The position numbers and the translations under genes were made by a program. From Gastranaerophilus sp045639085 (lineage in GTDB: Bacteria; Cyanobacteriota; Vampirovibrionia; Gastranaerophilales; Gastranaerophilaceae), in NCBI GenBank assembly GCA_045639085.1, contig JAZUCM010000046.1, positions 1 through 28,265 on the forward strand: a DNA stretch of 28,265 bases, written 5' to 3'. The notes beneath the pieces were generated by a model. That model saw nothing but the letters and a program-made list of their open reading frames with translations. It searched no databases and was not told the origin of the DNA. The first letter of the stretch is position 1. Each line of letters begins with the position of its first letter. Shown here piece by piece: positions 15,745 to 23,249 of the stretch.

Positions 15745-18700
15745 ATGGGTGGAACAACAAATGTAACTCCGGAAGGTTTTAACAAAAGACAATGGAAAAA
15801 TCTCGATCCGGTGGTTAAGAAGGCTTGTGAAAGCAATGTTAATTTTAAGGCAGGTGTTTTACGAGCTCTTGAGAAAGGTCTTACTATTGATCAGATTAAT
15901 GAGTATTATTCAACCGGGGCAGGAGCAAGTGTTATTAAAGGCTTGGCAGTTGAAAGAACAGAGGAAGGTAAGGTTAAGCCACCTCCTGAAAATTTGGCTG
16001 AGTTGATGCATGACAAAGACTTCCGCGAAGTTGCAACTGCTCAGTGGCAAGAGTATTTCAAGGATCGTTATACAAATAACAAAGAAGAAGCACGCCACGA
16101 TATGATTCGTATTTTGCACCATAAGGAAGTGCAACAACTTCAAGACACTTTTGTTGATTTGTGGTCAGCGACTGATGATACTGACCCGGGCAAAAGATTG
16201 GCTGCGATGCGTTTGAAGATGAAATATATCAGTGAAAACGAGGATAAACAAAAACAAGTTGAGGTAGATGCTCAAAAGTTTATTGACCAATATAAAGATA
16301 AACTTAATGATCCGATGCTTGTTTCTAAATTCAAACTTGCATTTGCGCCAGAAACTGCAAAGCAAGGCGCAAAAAGCAACACGACTGATATTCATCTTAC
16401 AGAATTAAGAATGGAAGATTTGAAGGCATTGGCTCAATTTGAGGCCTTGAATAATATCCCGATGACACTTGAAGAACTCGGTATGGCTTGCGAAGAACTT
16501 GCAATTAAAGCGATTGCAGACAGAAACCTTAATGCAGGTATCGCCGAGGCTAATGACTATCTTGAACAGATTAAGCAAATTAGGCAGCAAAATGCCCGTA
16601 ATCCTCAAATTGTTCAAATCACGGAACCTTTCTTGGAGCAAAAAGATAAAATGGTTAAGGCTCTTAAAGAAAAAGAGGGTGTTATTAATGATTTGAAAGA
16701 GCAGCTCAAAAATGAAACTGATGAAGCTAAAAAGGCTGAACTGAAAAAACAGTTTGAGGTTGAGACTGCGGCTCAAAAAGAATTGGCTAAGATGATGTTA
16801 GACTTGACCAAGACCTATGAAGAGGCTTGTAACGAGGCTTTGCCGGAAGAAGCCAGAAAAGAAATTGAAAAATTAGAGGCTAAAATTAAAAAAGTTTCTG
16901 GTAAAACTTCGTCAAAAGAAGCTGAATACATAGAAAAAAATATGGATAAACTTGTCGAACTTGCAGCTGAAGCGCAAGTTGCGATTGACTTGCAAAAGTA
17001 CAAGTATACCAAAACGCCGGCTCCTGATTTTGCGCAGCTGGATGACGATGTAAAAGCTTTGGTCCAACAAAACCCTGCTCTTTTCTGCGATGAAGTTACT
17101 GATCCTAACGATGAGAGACTTGTTCACGTGCAAACAGCTGCAGGTAAAAAATATGTCTTTAATCCCACTAAATTTAAAGAACACATGTTGGCGTGTTCGC
17201 AAACGGGTAAAACTTCCGGCGAAAACCAAACTAAACAAGATGGCCTGGACTATTTCTGCGATCTGCAAGAGGTAGACTTGAACTATAAAGGCATTGTTTA
17301 CGGAAGTTTAGGCGACGACAAAGAAGTTAAGCGTAAAGTTCTAAAAAAAGCAATGGAGGCTGCTGGAATTACGACGGAAGTTGACAAGACTGCTGCTAAA
17401 AGGTTTGCGCATGTCCTTAAATCTGCTGGTATTGGTGCCTTGAGTGGTGCTGGTGCAGTTTTGGCATCTGACTTTATCGCAACAATGAGAACTTGTGAAT
17501 TTACAGAAAAAATTTACGAACTCGCTAGTTTAACCAAGATGATTCCATATACAGCGACAACTCAATTCAAAAAGAGTTACAATCTGTCTGGTGATGATGC
17601 AACTTGGAATTTCCAAAAATCTTATGATTTATCCGGCGATGATGCAAGTTGGAGTTTCGAAAAAGACTACGCTCTATCCGGCGATGACGCAAGTTGGAGT
17701 TTTAACAAAGACTATGATTTGTCCGGCGATGATGCAAGTTGGAGCTTTGACAAGACTTATAACTTGTCTGGCGACGACGCAAGTTGGAGTTTTGACAAAA
17801 CTTATGAATTATCAGGTAACGACGCAAGTTGGAGCTTTGATAAAACTTATGAATTGTCTGGCGATGACGCGAGTTGGAGTACTGTAGTTACAAACGAACA
17901 CCACGTTTATGACTATGAGAATGATATACTTGCCGGAGAAAGACATTGGACTGATGAAAAAGTGGTGTCCGGTAATGACGGTAAATGGTCATACAATCAC
18001 AATGTAAAAGAGTCAGGCAATGACGGTAAATGGTCTTATAACCATGAAGTTAGCGAATCTGGTAATAATGGTAAATGGTCATATGATCATAATGTAAAAG
18101 AATCCGGCAATAACGGTCATTGGGAGTACAAGCATAATGTAAACGAATCCGGCAATGACGGTCACTGGGAATATACTCACAACGTTAGTGAATCCGGCAA
18201 TGACGGTCACTGGGAGTATAAACACGATGTCAATGAATCCGGCAATAACGGTCACTGGGAGTACACTCATGATGTAGATGAGACAGTTACCGTTGAAGGT
18301 GAAGTTGAAAACCCTGATGCAGAGCGTGAACTTTACGAACAAAAAGGCGAAGAAAAGCGTAAGTTACGTCCTCAATTTAGTAGCCTTGGAGCATACGCAA
18401 CGGCTGCCGGAATGGGTGCATTGACAGGTGCGATTACCGGCATGTTGACGATGAATAAAGTTAAGGATGACGGGCTAAGACGTGACGCTCAGGTGATTCG
18501 TGTGGTTTCTCAAAAAGAAACTCGTCCGGCTCCGACGCCGCCGACACCGCCAACTCCGCCGACTCCGCAGGATGAGTTTGCTGCTGCTGTTAAAACAGAG
18601 TTTACTCCTGATATTGAACCGATAAAATTCAATATCGAAGCGAAGAAAACCGGGCGTAAAATTACTGGTAAAGACGGCAAAAAATATGATGAGTATGAAG

Positions 18701-19173
18701 CTCACCTATGGACTTCTTTATACAATGCCTATGGTATCAAAAAAGAAGACCGAAAAGCGTTCCAAAAAGAATATCGTCAAAAAGTTCTTAATGGAAAAGC
18801 TTACTTTACCGGCAAAGACCAAAGCATAGAGCCAACGTTTGTGTTCAAAGGCCAATTACTTACTTTTGATAGAGCTGCGTTCTATGCAACACCAAAAGAC
18901 AAGTACTATCAAGTCGCCGGCGTCTCTAGTACAAACTCTAGTTACGCAGGTAAAAAAGGTGAACCACTTTATCGTGGTACTGCAACGTTTAAGTTGTCTG
19001 ATGGTACGACAGGTACAATAACAACGGATAAAGCTTATAAAACAAAAGCGGAAGTCCGAAATGCGTTAAAAGCTAAAATTACGGCGGATCCGAAGCTTGG
19101 ACCTGAAGAACGTCATAATGCTTTTAAAGCCGTGATTGATGCTAAGATTCAAGATGTTGAACCTGAAACATAA
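15745..19173 (+). CDS. large unknown protein: coiled coil, two S-G-W 15-residue repeat arrays between two glycine-rich hydrophobic helices
   Basis: The 1142-residue protein has no family I recognise and no Sec signal. Residues 1-550 are charged and helical, with likely coiled coil around 280-400 (runs of K/E such as KALKEKEGVINDLKEQLK). A glycine-rich hydrophobic helix lies at 554-582 (AGIGALSGAGAVLAS) and a similar one at 884-906 (AAGMGALTGAITGML). Between them sit seven repeats (609-713; consensus YxLSGDDASWSFDKT) and seven more (737-841; ESGNDGHWEYxHxV), both with a 15-residue period and a shared S-G-x-x-x-x-W core. A PTPPTPPTPPTP linker near 930 leads to a basic 200-residue C-terminal domain. 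AAAGGAC precedes the ATG. A terminator follows the stop. A surface, translocated or structural role is possible; none is shown. Confidence 0.85.
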   Translation: MGGTTNVTPEGFNKRQWKNLDPVVKKACESNVNFKAGVLRALEKGLTIDQINEYYSTGAGASVIKGLAVERTEEGKVKPPPENLAELMHDKDFREVATAQWQEYFKDRYTNNKEEARHDMIRILHHKEVQQLQDTFVDLWSATDDTDPGKRLAAMRLKMKYISENEDKQKQVEVDAQKFIDQYKDKLNDPMLVSKFKLAFAPETAKQGAKSNTTDIHLTELRMEDLKALAQFEALNNIPMTLEELGMACEELAIKAIADRNLNAGIAEANDYLEQIKQIRQQNARNPQIVQITEPFLEQKDKMVKALKEKEGVINDLKEQLKNETDEAKKAELKKQFEVETAAQKELAKMMLDLTKTYEEACNEALPEEARKEIEKLEAKIKKVSGKTSSKEAEYIEKNMDKLVELAAEAQVAIDLQKYKYTKTPAPDFAQLDDDVKALVQQNPALFCDEVTDPNDERLVHVQTAAGKKYVFNPTKFKEHMLACSQTGKTSGENQTKQDGLDYFCDLQEVDLNYKGIVYGSLGDDKEVKRKVLKKAMEAAGITTEVDKTAAKRFAHVLKSAGIGALSGAGAVLASDFIATMRTCEFTEKIYELASLTKMIPYTATTQFKKSYNLSGDDATWNFQKSYDLSGDDASWSFEKDYALSGDDASWSFNKDYDLSGDDASWSFDKTYNLSGDDASWSFDKTYELSGNDASWSFDKTYELSGDDASWSTVVTNEHHVYDYENDILAGERHWTDEKVVSGNDGKWSYNHNVKESGNDGKWSYNHEVSESGNNGKWSYDHNVKESGNNGHWEYKHNVNESGNDGHWEYTHNVSESGNDGHWEYKHDVNESGNNGHWEYTHDVDETVTVEGEVENPDAERELYEQKGEEKRKLRPQFSSLGAYATAAGMGALTGAITGMLTMNKVKDDGLRRDAQVIRVVSQKETRPAPTPPTPPTPPTPQDEFAAAVKTEFTPDIEPIKFNIEAKKTGRKITGKDGKKYDEYEAHLWTSLYNAYGIKKEDRKAFQKEYRQKVLNGKAYFTGKDQSIEPTFVFKGQLLTFDRAAFYATPKDKYYQVAGVSSTNSSYAGKKGEPLYRGTATFKLSDGTTGTITTDKAYKTKAEVRNALKAKITADPKLGPEERHNAFKAVIDAKIQDVEPET
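17569..17883 (+). repeat. array 1: seven tandem 45-bp (15-residue) repeats
   Basis: Seven in-frame 45-bp units encode x-K-x-Y-x-L-S-G-D-D-A-S-W-S-F with few substitutions. The invariant core is L-S-G-[DN]-D-A-[ST]-W. Synonymous differences between copies show the unit is kept at protein level. This is coding tandem repeat, not CRISPR. Confidence 0.92.
17953..18267 (+). repeat. array 2: seven tandem 45-bp (15-residue) repeats, sister family of array 1
   Basis: Seven 45-bp units encode H-x-V-x-E-S-G-N-[DN]-G-[KH]-W-[SE]-Y-x. Period and core (S-G, two Asp/Asn, a small residue, one variable residue, Trp, then an aromatic two places on) match array 1, so both arrays probably derive from one ancestral unit. 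A degenerate 23-residue spacer with one Trp separates them. Confidence 0.92.
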
Positions 19174-19196
19174 AAAACAACCCACAACAAAACTCG

Positions 19197-19228
19197 ACTC
19201 ACCCGCAATTCCCGCGGGTGAGTTTTTT
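19197..19228 (+). terminator. rho-independent terminator after the 1142-residue protein gene
   Basis: A perfect 10-bp GC-rich stem (ACTCACCCGC/GCGGGTGAGT) with a 7-nt loop is followed directly by a run of T (19223-19228). It lies 24 bp after the stop codon and just before the promoter of the next gene. Confidence 0.92.
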
Positions 19229-19230
19229 CA

Positions 19231-19239
19231 TGCTAAAAT
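19231..19239 (+). promoter_or_regulatory. extended -10 element placed for a leaderless mRNA
   Basis: TGCTAAAAT (TG at 19231-19232, hexamer 19234-19239) is an extended -10 with no -35. The expected start site, about 7 nt on, coincides with the ATG at 19246. No Shine-Dalgarno site precedes that ATG, so translation is probably from a leaderless transcript. Confidence 0.45.
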
Positions 19240-19245
19240 TATGGC

Positions 19246-19779
19246 ATGGACATATTCATTATTGAAACAGCATGTGCGCGCAATATCCCTGAAAATTTGT
19301 TGCAGGATTTTAAGCATAAAGAATTTTCTAATCCGCAAAAACTCGTTCAACACAGCCTTTCTTACCTTATGGTTGATCGTATACTTAAAGGTTTTTATTG
19401 TATAGAGAATTGTGATATTGTTTTTATTGATAAAAAACCTGTTTTGCGTTCAGGGAAAAAACATTTCTCTATCAGTCATTCTCAAGATTTAATCGCTCTT
19501 GCATTTTCGGATAGTCCTTGTGGGATTGATATTGAGAAGAATGGGGCGCGTGACTTTTCTAAACTCGCTCAACGCCTAGGATTTGTGAATTTAAACCCTT
19601 CAATCGAGGAGTTTTATGCAGAATGGACGGCCTTTGAGGCTAAATATAAACTCAATATGGCAGCGAAATCTTCTAAAACTTTTCAGTTAAATGATTATAC
19701 TTTAACTGCTGTGAGTTCTAATATTGATGAAAAGTTTGAACTTTATTTTCAATCTGGAGAAGAAAATGTCACTATATAG
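19246..19779 (+). CDS. 4'-phosphopantetheinyl transferase (Sfp-type superfamily)
   Basis: This enzyme moves the phosphopantetheine arm of CoA onto a serine of a carrier protein, turning apo-ACP into holo-ACP. The 177-residue protein keeps the family motifs: KPVL (64-67), HFSISHSQD (73-81), the Mg-binding GIDIEK (93-98; Asp95, Glu97) and W-T-A-F-E-A-K-Y-K-L (127-136) with Glu131 and Lys135. It is shorter than Sfp (about 220) because the N-terminal half is trimmed. No carrier, polyketide or fatty-acid gene lies nearby, so it may be the cell's general ACP activator. CoaBC, which makes the CoA donor, is elsewhere in the window. Confidence 0.88.
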   Translation: MDIFIIETACARNIPENLLQDFKHKEFSNPQKLVQHSLSYLMVDRILKGFYCIENCDIVFIDKKPVLRSGKKHFSISHSQDLIALAFSDSPCGIDIEKNGARDFSKLAQRLGFVNLNPSIEEFYAEWTAFEAKYKLNMAAKSSKTFQLNDYTLTAVSSNIDEKFELYFQSGEENVTI

Positions 19780-19868
19780 TGTCGTTTATTTATAATATGT
19801 CACTAATTGGTGAATATTTTAATATTTCTACATAAATCATTGGAATATGGCAAAAATATATTTTTATG

Positions 19869-19877
19869 TGTTTTAAT
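19869..19877 (+). promoter_or_regulatory. extended -10 element just before the 126-residue gene
   Basis: TGTTTTAAT (TG at 19869-19870, hexamer TTTAAT 19872-19877) is an extended -10 without a clear -35. The predicted start site (about 19884) lies 2 nt from the ATG at 19886, which has no ribosome-binding site, again fitting a leaderless mRNA. Confidence 0.4.
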
Positions 19878-19885
19878 CTCTTGCA

Positions 19886-20266
19886 ATGAGAATTCAAAGA
19901 GTAGAAAGTTCAAATTATTTTGCAGGTAGCACATCTTGTGACAATAGCCCTAAAAAGCGTGAAATTATTGACGTGATAGTTGATAATGTCAAAAATCCCC
20001 GTGATGTTAATGATTGTGTTGCTGTTCCGCGTGGAATTTTTAAGGCTTACATTGCACTTATGGCAGGCACTGGGCTTATGGGGATAGCGAATTGTTTGCC
20101 GGCGAAGGTAAAAGGAATAAAAACTACATTGAATATTTTTGGTGGTGGACTTAACATTTTGAGTGCCTACTACTTTGCCAAACCGTTTGCAGTAAAGGGG
20201 CTTTCACCCACGATTACAAAAGACGAGTTAAAACAGCCAAAAGAGGAAGTTGTGAAAAATGATTAG
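19886..20266 (+). CDS. small unknown membrane protein with N-terminal F-x-G tag
   Basis: The 126-residue protein is not recognised. It starts MRIQRVESSNYFAGSTSC, with the N-Y-F-A-G core seen in its neighbours. A basic stretch follows, then two hydrophobic segments (about 52-70, with glycine-rich IALMAGTGLMGIA, and about 80-100, LNIFGGGLNILSAYYF), then a charged tail rich in Lys and Glu. It overlaps the next gene by 8 bp, so the two are likely made together. No Sec signal is seen at the very N-terminus. Confidence 0.7.
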   Translation: MRIQRVESSNYFAGSTSCDNSPKKREIIDVIVDNVKNPRDVNDCVAVPRGIFKAYIALMAGTGLMGIANCLPAKVKGIKTTLNIFGGGLNILSAYYFAKPFAVKGLSPTITKDELKQPKEEVVKND

Positions 20267-20990
20267 CCCGATAAGTTTTAGTGGAATTAAAAATGTTGGT
20301 TATGCACGTGTTATCAAGAATAATTCCAATGGTATTCACTCATGCGTGTCGATGAACATGGAATTAACTGACGACAAAGATGGTGAGGATTTGACATTTT
20401 ATCGAAATTTGGTCAAAGTGAGGCCGAGTTTGCGTAATGAAATTAATGATAGATTTATAAATATTGAATTTAATTCTATTAAAGTTCCAAATGATTATTC
20501 GCGTCCAGGTGCAGAAAATACAGTAAAATGGGCAATGTTTGCACGATTAAACGGGCAGAGTGTAAGTTTTAAACCTGAGAATAAAGAACTTATAAATTAC
20601 ATGACAAGTCTGGCGCAACGGGTTGCTAACTTTAAGGAACGTGATTATAAAATAGACCCTGCCCACCACTTAATGCGTGAGGCAAAAGAAGGGTTGGTAT
20701 ATAAAGAGTGTATTGATGACTATATGGATGGCTCATCTGGCCGGCTTGAGTTGCTAGAGGGCACCGGGCTGATTGAACAATTTGATTACTACTTAAATTC
20801 AGAACCTTTAACTGAAGACTTTGCAGAAGAATTAAGTCAGGAAGATGAGATGATAAATGATGCAATGGACGGCGTTGTTGCGGTGTTGCACGAACCTGCG
20901 TATGTGCATAACGGCGCAGTTATAATGGAATCACTGCTGCGTGGTTATGCTGAGTATTTCAAGAAGGATGTAGATATAAACATTAATTAA
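20259..20990 (+). CDS. unknown soluble protein with N-terminal I-S-F-S-G tag
   Basis: The 243-residue protein matches no family I know. It starts MISPISFSGIKNVGYARV, where I-S-F-S-G is a clean example of the tag. The body is mixed alpha/beta and acidic towards the C-terminus (TEDFAEELSQEDEM). No hydrophobic segments or clear catalytic motif are visible. AGAGGAAG inside the previous gene gives a ribosome-binding site 9 nt before the ATG, and the 8-bp overlap indicates coupling with the small membrane protein upstream. Confidence 0.7.
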   Translation: MISPISFSGIKNVGYARVIKNNSNGIHSCVSMNMELTDDKDGEDLTFYRNLVKVRPSLRNEINDRFINIEFNSIKVPNDYSRPGAENTVKWAMFARLNGQSVSFKPENKELINYMTSLAQRVANFKERDYKIDPAHHLMREAKEGLVYKECIDDYMDGSSGRLELLEGTGLIEQFDYYLNSEPLTEDFAEELSQEDEMINDAMDGVVAVLHEPAYVHNGAVIMESLLRGYAEYFKKDVDININ

Positions 20991-21009
20991 ATTTTACAAA
21001 CCCCAAATA

Positions 21010-21049
21010 TTGTTTGTATTGTGCGTTTTTTATGGTAGAATACAAACAA
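21010..21049 (+). promoter_or_regulatory. promoter with an 11-bp inverted-repeat operator for the 69-residue gene
   Basis: TTGTAT (21014-21019), a 16-nt spacer and TAGAAT (21036-21041), preceded by TGG, form an extended -10 promoter. A perfect 11-bp inverted repeat (TTGTTTGTATT at 21010-21020, AATACAAACAA at 21039-21049) covers both boxes. The predicted start site is near 21048, so the repeat acts on DNA, not as an RNA hairpin. It looks like a repressor site. Confidence 0.55.
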
Positions 21050-21059
21050 GGAATTAATT

Positions 21060-21269
21060 ATGGCAAGAATTGAGGGAACATATCAAAGATACTTAAAAAC
21101 TATTCCTAAAAGGCTGATTACGACATTATCTCCTAAGGAATCTCAAAAAATAGATATGGCAATTGGGGAAGCATTTAGTAAAAAGATTGTTGTTGCGCGC
21201 CAAAAGCAAAGATGTTCTTTGTACTTGATGAGAGAACATTTTCTTAACGTGTTAGAAAAGATTAAATAA
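21060..21269 (+). CDS. small basic protein, possibly autoregulatory
   Basis: The 69-residue protein starts MARIEGTYQRYLKTIPKRLI and is rich in Lys and Arg, with two likely helices (about 24-42, KESQKIDMAIGEAFSKK, and 50-68). AAGGAA lies 9 nt before the ATG. No family is recognised. Size, charge and the inverted repeat over its own promoter would fit a small DNA-binding regulator, but no helix-turn-helix or ribbon-helix-helix signature is clear. Confidence 0.6.
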   Translation: MARIEGTYQRYLKTIPKRLITTLSPKESQKIDMAIGEAFSKKIVVARQKQRCSLYLMREHFLNVLEKIK

Positions 21270-21321
21270 TCTTAAATTTTGCCACAAAAAAGAGCCCTAA
21301 TGGACTGTAATTTAATACATG

Positions 21322-21368
21322 TTTTGAGAAAAAAACAGTTATTTTGAGAAAGATTTTTGTGTTATAAT
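21322..21368 (+). promoter_or_regulatory. extended -10 promoter with two upstream direct repeats
   Basis: TGTTATAAT (hexamer 21363-21368) is a perfect extended -10. No -35 lies at the right distance. Instead TTTTGAGAAA occurs twice, at 21322-21331 and 21342-21351, exactly 20 bp apart (about two helical turns), as an activator site might. Confidence 0.5.
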
Positions 21369-21407
21369 TAGGGCAATAAAATTATACAAGCTAGCGGGAT
21401 GTGTATC

Positions 21408-22142
21408 ATGAAAATTAATTCAGTCAAAGATTACAGTGCGCAAAATAATAGTTTAAATTTTAAAGCAAAATTGGAATTAACAGGAAAAGATTTAAAGCTC
21501 TATATAAAAAATAATAATATAACTAGCCATCAGATAAAAGAATTGACTGATAAATTTACTGAAAACACAGGAAATATAGAAGGAACGTTGAGATTGGATT
21601 TTGGGGAAGCTCATGAAACTTTTATTGGGAAACCTGCATTTATAGCTTATGTGAACCCAAATGGTATAGATAAAATTCCAGTTGAATTGCCACAAGAAAA
21701 ATGGACAACAGTTGATAAATATGTAGAAAAATTAATTGGAATTTTGAATATTTTTAAAACAAGAGAAAAAAGTAAGAATGAAATAGAACGCTTACTAAAG
21801 CAAGCAGATAATGTGGCTCAAAAAACACAAGAAGAAAGCCTTGAAGCTGCTGAGAAATTATTTACATTAAGAAGTTGGCGAAATAAAAAAATGCCAGACA
21901 AAGGTTTATCTAGTATTTTTGAACATGAGCCTTTCAAATTATACGAAACAGATAAATATCAGGGTTTTGATTACACTTTAAAAAACAAAGCCCCAAAAAT
22001 ACCAGATAAACAACAACCAATAACAAATAATACAGAACTTTCTGAACCATATGATTACAGATATTACAATTGTGTTTTCGAAGAGATAAGAAAGAGTATG
22101 CCTAGAAGACGGGTTAATTTAGATGATGTAATATATGATTAA
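21408..22142 (+). CDS. unknown protein with N-terminal L-N-F-K-A tag
   Basis: The 244-residue protein starts MKINSVKDYSAQNNSLNFKA, with the N-F-K-A core at residues 17-20. The middle (about 105-150) is strongly helical and charged, and the C-terminal part is rich in Tyr, Lys and Pro and ends acidic. No family or catalytic motif is recognised. The frame is open to an ATG at 21399, but 21408 is preferred because GCGGGA lies at suitable distance and the M-K-I-N opening matches similar proteins. Base composition is more AT-rich than in the core genes, with long A runs. Confidence 0.68.
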   Translation: MKINSVKDYSAQNNSLNFKAKLELTGKDLKLYIKNNNITSHQIKELTDKFTENTGNIEGTLRLDFGEAHETFIGKPAFIAYVNPNGIDKIPVELPQEKWTTVDKYVEKLIGILNIFKTREKSKNEIERLLKQADNVAQKTQEESLEAAEKLFTLRSWRNKKMPDKGLSSIFEHEPFKLYETDKYQGFDYTLKNKAPKIPDKQQPITNNTELSEPYDYRYYNCVFEEIRKSMPRRRVNLDDVIYD

Positions 22143-22157
22143 TTTTACTAAATTAAG

Positions 22158-22180
22158 TTTGGATTGGTAAACTTCCGACC
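22158..22180 (+). repeat. dispersed repeat, copy 1 (TTTGGATTGGTAAA...CCGACC)
   Basis: This 23-bp segment recurs at 23428-23450 with one mismatch (22/23) in the same orientation, 1270 bp away, on the other side of the HIT-like gene. Each copy is followed by a different palindrome. A 9-bp partial copy (CTTCCGACC) is at 23511-23519. Confidence 0.8.
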
Positions 22181-22188
22181 ACGTTATC

Positions 22189-22209
22189 ACCCTGAATTTA
22201 TTTCAGGGT
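22189..22209. repeat. palindromic repeat ACCCTGAA/TTCAGGGT
   Basis: Perfect 8-bp arms with a 5-nt loop. The sequence resembles the interspersed palindromes of the type CACCCTGAA...TTCAGGGT that I recall from many bacterial genomes. It could also act as a weak terminator after the gene ending at 22142. Confidence 0.6.
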
Positions 22210-22273
22210 CTTACCAGAATGTTGTATTTTGACATTTACTTTGATAAGAAAGAACAGTGGGTTTGATAATTTT

Positions 22274-22292
22274 TGTTGGGTTTCATCCAACA
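22274..22292. repeat. palindrome TGTTGG/CCAACA
   Basis: Perfect 6-bp arms around the 7-nt loop GTTTCAT, followed by short direct repeats of ACTAAC at about 22295-22310. Part of the repeat material upstream of the HIT-like gene. Confidence 0.5.
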
Positions 22293-22364
22293 TACTAACT
22301 ACTAACTAACAAAAAATATTTTTAGAGGGTTTATTACTTGTATAAGTAGAACATGGGTATATGC

Positions 22365-23180
22365 ATGCAAGTAAACTTAAATCCAAGCATTAATTATTGC
22401 AACTATAAATGTCAAAATAATACCTGCTTTGGGATGCAAAAACGGCAAGCAACAAAATTTAGAGAATTAGTAGAAAAATCTTATGATGCTCAGATAAAGT
22501 CTTTTCTCAATAATAGTGTAATTATTGATATTCCGCAGCTTAGCAATAATACAAAATTAGTTAAAGATATTTACCCTATTACAGAACCTCATTGGATACT
22601 TGTTCGTCCGCAAAATAAAACTCTATCATTAGTAGAAATTGATGATGACGAATCTTTAATTTCTGATATTGAAAAAATTAAAGCTTTTTTAAGAAACACT
22701 TATCCTGAACAAGACGTAGTATTTTTTGAGCACGGTTCAGGTACAATTACACAAAATGGCGAAAAATTTATCCAATCCGCAGGCAAAAGTGTAATGTTCA
22801 TACATACACATTTTTGCGTTTTACCGAAAAATGTTAAGGGTGTATATTCAAAAATATTGGAAGAAACCAAGAATATTTTATCCAAATACAATTGGGAAAA
22901 TATAGACGCTATAACATATAAATCATCGGGAATTTTACCTGATTTTAATAATATTGCAAAACTGAATAAAATTAAAAAAGAGGAATTTCCGCCATACATT
23001 TTAGTTTCTTACATCGACAACAAAACCGGCAAAGAAGAATCCACCGTATTATTAGAGTCAGTTGGTGCCAAAACACCATCACAATTATTAAGAAAAGTAG
23101 TTTCAGCACAGGTTAATGATTCTAAAGATGATTTAACTTGGGATTGGCGAATGTACTTAGCACAATTAAAGAAAAAATAA
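22365..23180 (+). CDS. HIT-superfamily-like protein with variant HTHFC triad and N-terminal tag
   Basis: The 271-residue protein starts MQVNLNPSINYCNYKCQNNT and reaches the tag-like C-F-G at residues 21-23; the Cys-rich stretch is odd. The body resembles HIT hydrolases/transferases: EPHWILVRPQNKTLSLVEID (75-94), VVFFEHGSG (118-126) and GKSVMFIHTHFCVLP (140-154), where the H-x-H-x-H triad reads His147-Thr-His149-Phe-Cys151. The middle His, the usual nucleophile, is kept and the third is Cys. HIT enzymes act on nucleotide phosphoesters; substrate unknown. An in-frame ATG at 22353 sits 7 nt after TATAAG (22341-22346) and could be a leaderless start. The gene lies between two clusters of repeats. 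Confidence 0.65.
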   Translation: MQVNLNPSINYCNYKCQNNTCFGMQKRQATKFRELVEKSYDAQIKSFLNNSVIIDIPQLSNNTKLVKDIYPITEPHWILVRPQNKTLSLVEIDDDESLISDIEKIKAFLRNTYPEQDVVFFEHGSGTITQNGEKFIQSAGKSVMFIHTHFCVLPKNVKGVYSKILEETKNILSKYNWENIDAITYKSSGILPDFNNIAKLNKIKKEEFPPYILVSYIDNKTGKEESTVLLESVGAKTPSQLLRKVVSAQVNDSKDDLTWDWRMYLAQLKKK

Positions 23181-23211
23181 AAAAGCTGGTAGCTGGTTGG
23201 TTAGTTGTAGA

Positions 23212-23227
23212 GTGCATTGTAATGCAC
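23212..23227. repeat. palindrome GTGCATT/AATGCAC
   Basis: Perfect 7-bp arms with GT between. A similar palindrome, GTGTGTT/AACGCAC, follows at 23260-23275, which suggests one repeat family in two states. Confidence 0.6.
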
Positions 23228-23249
23228 ATTTATAATTTACGCTTTTATA

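Noticed and set aside
17591..17887. Second open frame across repeat array 1
   Set aside because: A shifted reading of the 45-bp repeats; the S-G-W frame runs through the whole 1142-codon gene and is clearly the real one.
17569..18267. CRISPR-like regular repeats
   Set aside because: The 45-bp units are contiguous, without spacers, in frame and vary at synonymous sites, so they are protein repeats.
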